Shown piece by piece: positions 34,529 to 46,770 of a stretch of 64,000 nucleotides of DNA. A model generated the notes under the pieces. It searched no databases and was not told the origin of the DNA. It was given only the letters and a program-made list of their open reading frames with translations. Within the stretch, counting starts at the first letter, position 1, and every line of letters starts with the position of its first letter. Both the position numbers and the translations under genes were made by a program. Source of the stretch: Merluccius polli (Eukaryota > Chordata > Actinopteri > Gadiformes > Merlucciidae); contig JAOPHQ010003978.1 of NCBI GenBank assembly GCA_030340625.1, positions 5,001 through 69,000 of the forward strand, given 5' to 3'.

Positions 34529-34830
34529 GAGACTCATGATGTTATCCACATACTCCACAGGTCGACAAATAGAAACAATGAGACTCATGATGTTATCCAC
34601 ATACTCCACAGGTCGACAAATAGAAACAATGAGACTCATGATGTTATCCACATACTCCACAGGTCGACAAATAGAAACAATGAGACTCATGATGTTATCC
34701 ACATGGTCCACAGGTCGACAAATAGAAACAAAGAGACTCATGATGTTATCCACATGGTCCACAGGTCGACAAATAGAAACAATGAGACTCATAATGTTAT
34801 CCACATGGTCCACAGGTCGACAAATAATAA
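34529..34830 (+). repeat. 51-bp minisatellite, six copies
   Basis: The unit starts GAGACTCATGATGTTATCCA at 34529, 34580, 34631, 34682, 34733 and 34784. Copies 1-3 read CATACTCCAC and copies 4-6 CATGGTCCAC, so the array grew in two blocks. Because 51 is a multiple of three, a long frame (34422-35099) runs through it, but that frame is a by-product. Confidence 0.95.
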
Positions 34831-34860
34831 ATTATAAAATACGGAACTCAATCAAAACTA

Positions 34861-35930
34861 GCCGTATGGCGGTATTATTGAGACAATATTATGTGTGTGT
34901 GCGTATCTCAATCTGTGTGTGTGTAATAAGATTTGTGTGTATTCACATTTGTGTGTGCGTAACAAGATTTGTCTGTCTGTATTCACATTTGTGTGTGTGT
35001 AAAACAAATCTGTGTGTCTGTATTCACATGTGTGTGTTTGTGATAAGATTTGTGTGTCTGTATTCACATTTGTGTGTGTGTAAAAAAAATGCGTACTGAG
35101 ATCTGTAAATGTCTGTCATCAGCGGGAGCTCTGATTGGCCGTCTTTTTACACGTGGATTTTGGCACACTTCTGCCGTGCAGATCTGCAAATGCGATCCGT
35201 GTGTAAAAACGATTCGTCTGTAACTTCACGCAATACAGTCTACACACCACTAGTCGGCGCGTAGCACCCAGTGATGTTAAGCGTGTCTTTGTCATGGGGA
35301 AGATGGCTGCCGTTAATGACACTGGCCGGTCGTCGGAAACTTCGAACAACTCATGGGCTTTACAATGCGTTTATTTATGAGGAAAACAAACGTTAACTTA
35401 CCCATGAGTTGTTCGAAGTTTATATTATATTTTCTATCTAAAAATGGCCAGTGTCATTAACGGCAGCCATCTTCCCCATGACAATGACACGCTTAACATC
35501 ACTGGGTGCTACTCGCCGACTAGTGGTGTGTGGACTGTATTGCGTGAAGTTACAGACAAATCGTTTTTACACACGGATCGCATTTGCAGATCTGCACGGC
35601 AGAAGTGTGCCAAAATCCACGTGTAAGAAGAGGCCAATCAGAGCTCCCGCTGATGACAGACATTTACAGATCTCAGTACGCATTTTTTTTACACACACAC
35701 AAATGTGAATACAGACACACAAATCTTATCACAAACACACACATGTGAATACAGACACACCGATTTGTTTTACACACACACAAATGTGATTACAGACAGA
35801 CAAATCTTGTTACGCACACACAAATGTGAATACACACAAATGTGAATACACACAAATCTTATTACACACACACAGATTGAGATACGCACACACACATAAT
35901 ATTGTCTCAATAATACCCCCATATAGCCGA
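34861..35930. repeat. Giant near-perfect palindrome (arms about 500 bp, spacer about 41 bp)
   Basis: The left arm 34861-35357 and the right arm 35399-35930 are reverse complements with few changes. The outer part is made of alternating TGTGTGTGTAATAAGATTTG / TATTCACATTTGTGTG words. The inner part is unique, for example GGGAGCTCTGATTGGCC, GGCACACTTCTGCCGTGCAG and ACACCACTAGTCGGC. Near the centre the right arm has TATATTATATTTTCTATC in place of CCGGTCGTCGGAAAC, and TAAGAAGAGG replaces TCTTTTTAC. No coding potential is conserved. It is probably a foldback-type transposon. Confidence 0.93.
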
Positions 35931-36305
35931 GCTTATATCTGCCTCTTGGAGGCAGTTACCGTATTGCGCAATGCACCATGGACGTTGTAGTAAATTAACA
36001 CTATTATACAACTCGTGTCTGTAGTTTATTCTGATTGTTTTTGTTTTGGTTTTGGGTGCATTTGCAGAGCTTGGGACACTATGATGACACTATGAGTTAA
36101 TAAAAACGTGGCTGTGCCGGTGGTCACTTAAATGGTTTATAACTACCTGAACTAATCATGAATTGCAGCATTAATAAGTGTTTATAAAACATTATTAACA
36201 CATTGTAAATCATCAACATACTTAGGCTTTATAAATGACTGTATAAACCATTTTCTCATCATCTTATTAATAATATATAACTGATTATGAATTGGTTTGT
36301 GCAAA

Positions 36306-37002
36306 AGAGTCAAATGTCAGGGTTAGCTCTAGCCTCGGCTCACTACCTGAGGTTTAAACGCACGCACGCACACACGCACAGACGCATGCACACACACACA
36401 CACAGCACAGTCACTCACACATATGCACTCATGGTAATTAAATATACAAATTAAGTATACATTACTTTCTTGACAATATAATTTTCCATTCTATTTCTGT
36501 TCATTGTCTAAACCCTGGCTAATGCAGGATAATGAATCAATTACAGATTTGAAATAGAATTCTGTCACATAAAATAATAATAATTTGTTCATGTTAAGTT
36601 GTGTGGTAAGTGTGATGTCTGTTTAGTGTCTAGTGTGCAGTAATTATCCTATAAGAGGCTAAAGCTTTCAGTATATTCAAAATGTAGGCACTTTCAGATA
36701 TGGTGTTTGGAGTTAAAGGCTCCATGTATACTACAACTTCCTGTGTGTTTGTTTAGTGATGCACCACCTGGGGGAGCTTGCAAGTCACAGTGGAGGAGAT
36801 CACAAACAATGAGATAACTAAAAACATATATCAGCATATCATACCATAATGAATATTTTGCTTTAGGTATTCAGTTTAATTAATTAGTTAAATTAAGTAG
36901 CGCCATGAACCAACAATTCCAAATATAACAATGATAACAAGCATCTCCTTAACATTTCATGCTACTTTTGTGTAGCATATGCTAAATCATCACCATTCAT
37001 CT
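36306..37002. other. No gene recognised
   Basis: A CA-rich patch at about 36360-36415. No other structure is supported. Confidence 0.4.
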
Positions 37003-37398
37003 TGTGGGGGTTGTGTTCCGAGGAAGAAGGCCGCCGACACAGGAACGCTTTAACTCACTTTATTTGTTTAGCTTTAGTTATATTAATCTACGTAACAATG
37101 GAGGGGTATTGTAAAAGTCACGCCGCGTGGAGAGCCCCCTCGCTTTGCATCCGTCCGATGCGCTGCCTGGGGGGTTCTGACCTCCCCCGGATGTTTTGCC
37201 CGGAAGTCTCTGGGCAGGAGGCGTGGCCTCTATGACGCATAATGGCTAGCGTTGAGCGCCCGCCCCCAGTGTATTATGTATGCCGCCACCTAGTGTTGAG
37301 GTGCAGTTAATACAACTTGTATATTTATTTCTACTCCTTTGTGGCTATGTGTAGATATTACAGCCTGCTGATACATATATTATTATTTATTCACAACA
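37003..37398 (-). mobile_element. Solo LTR, family S copy 3 (minus strand)
   Basis: Plus-strand ends are TGTGGGGGTTGTG and TTCACAACA, flanked by ATCT on both sides (36999-37002, 37399-37402). Reverse complemented, it aligns to copies 1 and 2 over their length, including GGCGGCATACATAATACACT and AACAAATAAAGTGAGTTAAA. No internal region adjoins. Confidence 0.9.
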
Positions 37399-37402
37399 AT
37401 CT

Positions 37403-38570
37403 ATATGATGTGCTGCACAGCTCATCATAGAACGCTGTAGTGCAAAGGAGAAAGCATGCAAACCCACCATCTTACCCATGCCATTGGCCAATTTTAAACT
37501 CAAATAAAGTAAATAAAGCCTGGCCATCTTTTTGCCATCTTGTGTCAACCGAAAAGGTGGCTGGCTACATGCACCATTTCCAATGTGTTGTATATCATTA
37601 CATTGTTAACCTGTGAATATGAGTAAAGTTTGCGTTGTCAACATGTAAGTATGAGTAAAGTTTAAATCTTCCCTACTTCCCACCTGCCCATCCCTCTGTG
37701 TACTTGAAATGAAAAAAAAATGAAACTGCCAAAGGGTGACTCACCAAAGATGCCTATTTATTGCACACTCATGTCCATTGCTACCAATCCTGGTCGCCAC
37801 TGTTTCTACCATTTGCACTACAATGTCAGTGTTGATGTGAAACTTATCTTTTCAGTTTTGCTAAAGCTTGACGCTGATTTTGAAATTGTCTCACTCCAGG
37901 AACCTTGTGAAAATATGCGAGGACAATTTGGCCCTCAGGGCTACCATTTGTCCATGAAAAATGTATTAATCTCCTTCAATAACAAGGTTAATGGGGCTGG
38001 GGTATCCTTAATTAAATCTTCTAATCGGGAGGGCTATCGCTCTAGAACAATGAGAAGGGTGCAGGGAATCATTCCACGGGCATGCACACAGGACAACATT
38101 ACAACAAAATCACCAACATAGCATTAAAGGCCATTCAGAGACTGTACCTTAAGTCTGTAGTATGACAACTCTATACAATGAAACACAACAGGAACATAAT
38201 TATCTTAGATGGATCCTTCATGGATGCCATTGGATCATTAAAAATAGGCTAGCCAGCTGTGTCTGTTGTAGGGTGGAAAACATGCTATGAAATGCTGAAA
38301 AGCCAGTCACACTGGCTCTAGAGGAATTTATAACATGTGTAATGCCCTGGCATACTTTTATGAATGGGTGTGAATGATATAACTAAAAACGAGACCAAGT
38401 CATTTGTCATTGTTATAGGCATGACTGGACAAGAACATTGAGATTGTCCTTCATGTAGGTGCACACACTGAAGCAGTGTTTCACATTCAACCACAAATAT
38501 GGCTTTCAGATCAGTGAGTTAGGGTGTGTCTTTGTTTTAGCACCTTGCTGTGCTAAACTGCGCCCCCCCC
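37403..38570. other. No supported gene; one orphan 133-codon frame
   Basis: A frame at 37720-38121 begins MKLPKGDSPKMPIYCTLMS. I recognise no domain, no splice context and no repeat homology for it, so it is listed as unexplained and not as a gene. Confidence 0.3.
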
Positions 38571-38599
38571 CCCCCCCCCCCCCGACGCCGCCTGAAATG

Positions 38600-39025
38600 G
38601 ATGGTTGTGCCTGGGTTGTGCCCATATTCTCCTGACCGTGACCTGGTTGGGACGTCCCTCATGGGAGCATCCTGACTGGATGCCTGGCCACTCTGTACTA
38701 AAAGAACACCTTAAATTAATGGCAACTGCCTGGAAATTAAGACTTTGATTGCCAGATAAACAGCTCAAATTCATTTCATTTTAAGCTAATTTGCTATCGC
38801 TGTCCATTGCCATCCACCTATTGCCTGTTGTCCATCCACCTGTCCTCCTAACCATCCTGGGATGCCTCTTCTGTGTTCCTACTCAAGGTTTCTTCCCTTG
38901 GATTTGTGGACTTCTTGCTTGCCTTGTAGAGGCTTTAGGGTTAGTGGGTGTCACACAATGTAGCCTATGAAGCCCTTTAACTGTAATTGTGGGGCTCTAC
39001 AAATAAAATGTGCTTGACTTGACTA
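38600..39025 (+). repeat. LINE/SINE 3'-tail-like repeat
   Basis: It contains CTCAAGGTTTCTTCCCTTGG and ends GGGGCTCTACAAATAAAATG followed by TTGACTTGACT, a short tandem tail. This resembles the stem-and-tandem 3' end of L2-type LINEs and the SINEs that borrow it. The 5' part has no recognisable domain. Confidence 0.5.
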
Positions 39026-39099
39026 AAGCTGGTTAATCTTAGCTAGACAAGTTGAGATAGAGATTGTGCTTGAGCATGATGCTTATAATATGTGTATAC

Positions 39100-39738
39100 T
39101 AGGGGTGACCCCGAATAGTCAACTATTCGACAATTCGATCAAAGGAGCCTGATTCGACTGCCAATCTCATAGTCGAATCGTCGGCAAAACACAGGATCAT
39201 TCCATTCGGGCTATAGGCGGTGCTGAATGTCTGATTTTACATATAGTTTCTTTCTCCCAATAAATCATGATATATAGCCTATGTTTGTATAAATATCAAG
39301 TGCAAAACACACTGCCGCCGCAGCGCCACGGCGCGTCTATGACACAAGAGCCGCCCCTAGCACACATAGGAAGCGTCGCGCTGCAGCGCGTCAACAGGAA
39401 TATAGTCGTCTCCGGAGCAGAAAAAAAAGAAAAGAAAAGAAAAAAGCGCCTTTTCGGCGGCACTTGACACACGGCGACGCTGTGAAATAGGACAGTGGCG
39501 TGAAGTGTAGCGGGGCAGCGTGCGCACCTGCCGCCGCCAGTGTGGGGGTGTACATAGAAAATAATAGGGGCGGCTGTTTTGACGCACGCCGTTCGGCAAA
39601 ATTGTTTAATTGAGTGTTTCAGCTCTTTAGTCTGGTGTGGAAAAAATGGAATCCAATGTCGCAAATTATCAGTCGACTATAGGCAAGACTTGACGAATCA
39701 GATTCGACTATGTAAATTCTTAGTTGGGGACACCCCTA
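39100..39738. mobile_element. hAT MITE with exact 8-bp target duplication
   Basis: The ends are TAGGGGTGACCCCGAATAG and, at right, GGGGACACCCCTA. GTGTATAC flanks both sides (39092-39099, 39739-39746). The termini contain ATTCGA words in inverted orientation. No transposase. Confidence 0.92.
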
Positions 39739-39746
39739 GTGTATAC

Positions 39747-41109
39747 TAATATGTGTACAATAATATGTGAGCCACTAGTTTGTTACAGCTATAAAGACAG
39801 AGTTTTGGTTGATCACAAAGAAGATTATCATTTAATAACATGACAGACTTAATCCAATATGTCTTCTTTGTACCATATAACCTAAAGTCCAAATGTTTTC
39901 TTGCGTACTTACTTAGCTCTTCATATGCGCTCCTACTGCATTCTAGGCCTGAAGGTGCTCTCCTCAACTCCCCTTGTTCCCCTCTCACAGGAACTCAAAG
40001 TAGGACAGTGGAAATTAGGCAATGCAGCACACATGGGACTGCATTGCTGGTGGTTTCCCCAAGCAGATGAGTAAGGTATTACCCGCCACTGGTTATCTTT
40101 TCCAGTGAGGAAAAATCCCCTCACTATCTGTTATGCTGGAGGTGTTTCACTTTTCGCCTAGCAGCTTGCTCGATACAGACTCAAACATACAAGGATCTTT
40201 ACAACCACAACTTTTTGTAGAAGGGATTTATACAAACACCATTGTACAAAAACATACGTTAATACCCATGATTACAGCAACTGGTAATTATTGATGAATA
40301 AAGAATTAAGTAATCATGCTTGTACCCGTTAGCTATAAACTTTTCTTGTTTTTTAATGTTATTGGCAATTACTCATTCTCCATTGTAGCATAGAGCTTTT
40401 TACTCTCTGGCAGGTGATGTTGACCAGTATGAATGACACAATATTTTTACTTCCTCCATCGCTAAGAGACTGAAATATCTCACACAAAAGGGTCTTATGA
40501 CAAGCTATATTTCAACCTGTTGCCCATGCTTGATATGCTAGTGAATGGTAGCTTCTGTTCAAGGACGTCACTCATTTCAAAACCTTGCCATGTGAAAGTA
40601 AACTGTGTGAAAATACACACATTTACTTCCACAGAAGATTGGTTCTTTACAACAATATTCAAACCAGTTCAAAAACATTAAACCTACCTAAATTATACCA
40701 AGGTCTACCATACCCTTAATTGTTGATGGCTCTACATTTTACTAATTTATGTTTTTGGCACATACTAAAGGCAAAAGCTCCATATTTATCAAATTGAGAT
40801 TAGTGGCGAAGAGCCGGCTCTAGACTGTCCCTGGATAGAGTACCATTGGTTTGCATGACCATGTGTATGTAGGGCAGTAAAAGGTGAGAAATCCATTTCC
40901 ATCTGTTTTGATGCACATTCCATAAACGCATGCAATACTCTTATGGTGGTGTGAACAGCTTGATGACTATCCAATGTCAATACCTTGGGGGAACCGAAGG
41001 CTGGTGCTCAAGAAGGGGATTTATATGCACATGGAACATTTTAAATTGTATGTGAATGTGCATCTAGTGAAGATAGATAATGAAAGTATATTTGAGTATT
41101 TGTGTATAA
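39747..41109. other. No gene recognised
   Basis: AT-rich, with only short frames lacking motifs. Confidence 0.4.
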
Positions 41110-41352
41110 ACATATATGCTATTAAAGCTTACAAATTAAGTCTGATTTGCATGACCATGCTACTCTCTGGGGCAAGAATATTTAATATATTTGGAAATAT
41201 TGATCTTTTCAACTCATTGTGTAATGGGTTGACTATATGGAGAGGTTACACGGTATTCAACATTGACATGAGTGTCGTAGTTACCACGTAATCATTACAT
41301 GCCATTTAAGTCATTTAGGTCAAGTAATAATACATGCCGGAAACACAGACAA
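41110..41352 (+). repeat. Source copy of a 243-bp duplicated segment
   Basis: It starts ACATATATGCTATTAAAGCT and ends GCCGGAAACACAGACAA. It is repeated at 45748-45992 with two substitutions and one 2-bp insertion. The source is not flanked by direct repeats, so this is likely the donor site. Confidence 0.93.
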
Positions 41353-41621
41353 CAGAGAACTCAACACTTCTTAAGTGTAAGTGGCATTTGCTACAACAAA
41401 ACAGGGAATTGAGGATGCACACAACCACACACACATCTCTGGCAGTATTTGCACAACTTGTGAGGATGGCAAAAAGGCAAAGAAGAGTACAACCATTAAG
41501 TTTTACTCCTATGTCCTTGTAGGCTTGGGACAAAAGAGTAGCATGTCATTATCACCTCTATCTATAGCAACACACAGGGGATGCATATGGATTTGTGTCA
41601 TTTATATACGTATATATATAA

Positions 41622-41660
<39 letters not shown>

Positions 41661-42480
41661 TATTATAGATATTGTGAAGATGAGTCTCTGCCCCCTATGA
41701 CCCAGTGTCAAATAATGACAAAAACTAAATTTGAGATTGAGGCAATTATCGCATAAGATAGACACACATCTATGGACACATCAAACACCTGCAAGTCAAT
41801 TATCACTGCACTACTACATTCTCACCTTGGTTAAGCCAACGTGCCCACAGTTGAAAGTGCGGGAAGGGACTGAGAGCAATAACCCTGAAAAAGTGTAGTA
41901 AATGTGTCCGTCTGTTCAATTTAACTTTGCTAATACCATGGCAAAATGCAATAACTCCTGGCAAATATTAAATGGCCCACTGCTTTCAAATGCAACATAT
42001 TGTTTTTTTCTGTCGAACACACAATTATATATATACATATATATATAAAATATATAGGCGAACACTCTCACTTCATCAAAATTGCAATTCCCATTGGTCA
42101 GGAATTGGAGAACTGCACTGAATTACCATTTATGACCTACAACCTAAGATGTGTTCATTGTACATTAAACATCATTAAATAGTAGAGGCTGTGTTATAAA
42201 GAAACGTTTTGTTTGAAAGAGACATTTTGAGAGGCTTGTCTTCGTCCCTAAATACTCATCCATCTCCTACCGAACTGAAGTCCTCTTATGGTGGAGGCTC
42301 AGACGCCAGGTGCATGTGAGAGAAACTAAGGCTCATCAACAACCACACAGGGGGGGCAGCAATCAACAACTACTGCCAAAAAGTAGTTGAGTAGCTGATT
42401 AATCAAGGGAGATATAATATCTTTTTTTAACCAAATAAGATCACTCTCATCAAAAAGGTCTCAAATACAATCAGTAAAGG
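41353..42480. other. No gene; CA microsatellite
   Basis: A CA run at about 41623-41652. Nothing else recognised. Confidence 0.45.
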
Positions 42481-42599
42481 GGGTAACTGCCCCTTTTCCA
42501 CCGCATGGTATCGGCTCGACCCTACTCGCTTGGATTAGGTTTGTGCTTTTTTTGGTATCACCTCAGTCGAGGTTCCAAGCGACGTGAAAACACTGAATT

Positions 42600-43875
<1,276 letters not shown>

Positions 43876-43917
43876 CAGCTGTTTCAATGTTTAAATGAGG
43901 CTAACAGATACCAAAAA

Positions 43918-44160
43918 AGCTGGGTGGGGCTGCACACCTGTGGTACATGAACAATCATGGCACCCAGGATAAACCAGCTATCACCACACACACTCAGGAG
44001 CTGTCATTGCAGCATGTGCCATCTGCTCAGCGTATTACATCTTGCCATCTCCAATAATTCAACGCATAAAACGCATATTCAACCAACATCTACCCGTGTC
44101 CTGTATCGGAGGGCCACATTAAAAGCCACAGCAAAAGCCACTTAGGTGGCGTGTGGCAGC
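43918..44160 (+). mobile_element. Diverged LTR fragment related to the element at 54966-56329
   Basis: It shares GCTGGGTGGGGCTGCACACC, CAATCATGGCACCCAGGATA, CATCTACCCGTGTCCTG and GCCACTTAGGTGGCGTGTGG with the LTRs at 54966 and 56007, with clear divergence between. No TG end or duplication is preserved. It is an old, partial member of the same family. Confidence 0.85.
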
Positions 44161-45697
44161 AATGAGCCACAATATGATAAGACTTAACCCTCAGCAAACT
44201 TGTCTGAGCTGGAGATATTGTTGACTGCACTAACAATGTAGTTAACTTCTCTAAATACATTAAATTCAGTTTATTTAATATTGTATATGGATTACATAGA
44301 ACATGATTGTTCAAACAAATCTATGTTCAACAACAAAAAATTAACTGAATGATGGAATGAAATGAGTCTAACTAAGCAATGGTCCAACTCTCCCACATCC
44401 GTCCACCTTGACCTGACCAGAAAGCTAATCTTGTACTTCAGAAGACTCACTATTGACAGGTGGAGTCTTAGGTCATCTTAGGTTGTAGTAAAAACTTTTT
44501 TTTTAAGTTGTAATTCATAATTCAACCACATAATTGTGGATGTTTTCAATGATTTCCTCTTCCTGGGTCTGCAGTTCTATTGCAACCCATGACATGATGG
44601 AGGAGAAGCCAGACCAGCACTTTGAACCTCTGTATTGCCTGAAGACATGTGGCATAAACACATGGTGGCATGTAAACATGATCAATGCTATGTAGATAGT
44701 CTCCATACGGGTGATGTTGCTGTGTGGTATGGCAATACCATCCATAAGGCCGGGTAGAGGGCAGTGTGCACTTCAGAACTTTTCCATCACATTTTGCATC
44801 AGGGCCTGTTTCGTGCTGTAGGACTGTTTTGAGCCTGTGACCCCATTTTGAGGTCTAAAAATGTGCATGTGCTTCCACACACATCGTTTTAACCTCTCTG
44901 TAATATCAATATCCCAGTGAACACATTCCATTACACCACATCAAGTGATTGGTATCAGACTGCTCATGGCTACGAATCATTAGGCATGACCTTTATGAGA
45001 CCTTTCAAACCTTTTTGAATAAATTGTAAATCATTTATTTAAAAAAATCAAATATCAATATCTATAGCATGTATTAGGGAAGCTATCTCCTGCAATCAAG
45101 TGATCCACATATTGTAAAACACTGCTCTAGGACATTAACCCAAGGCAGAAAGTGTAAATTCCCCTGTGTTCCATCTGTCAATACAAATGCATTTAAGCCT
45201 GGACCATTAGGTTTACAATTTATGTACCCAATGTCTCAATGCCATTCGTATTGACTTTAAGTGTTCTTATCTGGTAGTTGTAGGAGTAGTTTCTTCCATC
45301 TTACTTACATTTGATGTATTAATGTGTATTTCTGGCTCTTTGAGGGATTAGCCTGTCCTTTATTTGGCCTGTGATCACATTTCCATCTGTTTAAGATGTA
45401 ATGGTGTCTTTCATTGAGGTTGTTTGTTGTGTTTACTTGTACAAGAGTACAAAAAAGATATTGTGCAATGCAAACATGGATGTGCTTAGACTGCTCTATG
45501 TGTGTGTGTGTGGGGGGGGGGGGGCACGTGTGTGGGCATGTGTGTGTGCACATGTATCCACGTGAATGTCGGGGCACTGGTAAGACACAGCTTTGACACT
45601 AATTGTATGTCTATATGTCTTTCCCTTTTTTTATTTCAATTCAATATCAAATGGATTATCAGTTTAAAAATATTAGCTAGTTCTAACTTTATTTTTT
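44161..45697. other. No gene recognised
   Basis: Only short frames; a GT/G-run patch at about 45498-45525. Confidence 0.4.
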
Positions 45698-46039
45698 ACA
45701 AAATTATCAAATTTGAACTAACGTTCAGTATGTTTACATGCACACTAACATATATGCTATTAAAGCTTACACATTAAGTCTGATTTGCATGACCATGCTA
45801 CTCTCTGGGGCAAGAATATTTAATATATTTGGAAATATTGATCTTTTCAACTCATTGTGTAATGGGTTGACTATATATGGAGAGGTTACACGGTACTCAA
45901 CATTGACATGAGTGTCGTAGTTACCACGTAATCATTACATGCCATTTAAGTCATTTAGGTCAAGTAATAATACATGCCGGAAACACAGACAAAATTATCA
46001 AATTTGAACTAACGTTCAGTATGTTTACATGCACACTAA
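45698..46039. repeat. Templated insertion flanked by 51-bp direct repeats
   Basis: The 51 bp at 45698-45748 recur exactly at 45989-46039 (ACAAAATTATCAAATTTGAA ... CATGCACACTAA). Between them lies a near-copy of 41110-41352. The simplest reading is that a 240-bp piece from 4.6 kb away was copied into this site with a 51-bp target duplication. Confidence 0.9.
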
Positions 46040-46104
46040 TAGATATTAATATGATTAAGCCATTGAAATTATGAATGTCATGTAAACACTGTAGTTCTAT
46101 AAAC

Positions 46105-46762
46105 TAGTGATGGATTTCATGATTCGTTTGCGCGAATCAGTTCGCGTCGTTCAGTTCGCCAGGGTAAAGTTAGACAAACCAAACGCAGCAGGATGCGGGG
46201 GGGGGGGGGGGGGGGGGGCGTAGTAGATTATTGGATGGTTAATATATCAGCAAGATAATAGACTTGATTTAGCAATGATGAGTTTTAAAGTTAATGATGT
46301 ACAGTTGTGTTTATTCTGGGCATATTTTATTTACTATTGTGAAGATGGCCATTGGCCACCCCCACTCAAGATCAAGATCCACCAAGGTGGGGGTCCCGGC
46401 CGGGTTGTGTGCATGAGAAGGAAGCATGAAAGAACGAGACAGATTGACGAGACATTCAAATATATTATTAATCTGGCATGACACAGAAAATACAAAGACA
46501 GCATGCATTTACCATTTCACTGATATTTAAATACGATTGGCTGGCTCTCGTGAGTCGTGACGTCTCAGTCCTCGAGTCAATCACAGTCAGGGAACGACTC
46601 GCGACTCGCGAATCAGCGCCGTGAATCAGCAGCGCGTCAGAGACTCAGCGAACGAGACGAACGACGACGAACGAGTCGAACGAGAACGGCGAACAAGGTC
46701 AGTTCGTTCACTTTAAAGAGTCGTTCGTTCGAACTGATTCAATCGCGAATAAGCCATCACTA
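46105..46762. mobile_element. hAT MITE with exact 8-bp target duplication
   Basis: The ends are TAGTGATGG and CCATCACTA, and CTATAAAC flanks both sides (46097-46104, 46763-46770). The sub-termini contain CGAATCAGTTCGCG and matching CGTTCGAACTGATTC words. The interior has a G-run (about 46196-46218). The 113-codon frame at 46557-46898 is built from GAACGA repeats and is not a gene. Confidence 0.93.
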
Positions 46763-46770
46763 CTATAAAC

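Larger units (their letters stand above)
32636..36305. mobile_element. Candidate 3.7-kb composite bounded by inverted repeats
   Basis: A 40-bp segment at 32811-32850 (ending AATGCTGCAATTCATGA) is the near-exact reverse complement of 36156-36196. Neighbouring TTATAAATGA-type words also recur in inverse order on both sides, out to about 32636 and 36305. This could be one large DNA element with degenerate terminal repeats, or two copies of one MITE. It encloses a SINE, a minisatellite and the large palindrome. No transposase survives. Confidence 0.4.

Noticed and set aside
34529..34830. CRISPR-like regular repeats
   Set aside because: The 51-bp units abut without spacers and the context is animal; it is a minisatellite.
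34422..35099. 225-codon open frame
   Set aside because: It is produced by the 51-bp repeat and by GT-rich palindrome sequence; no domain.
35119..35708. Paired frames on both strands with the same peptide
   Set aside because: They are mirror readings of the palindrome arms, with no conservation signal.
37720..38121. Host gene of 133 codons
   Set aside because: No recognisable domain, splice signals or upstream elements; kept only as an unexplained frame.
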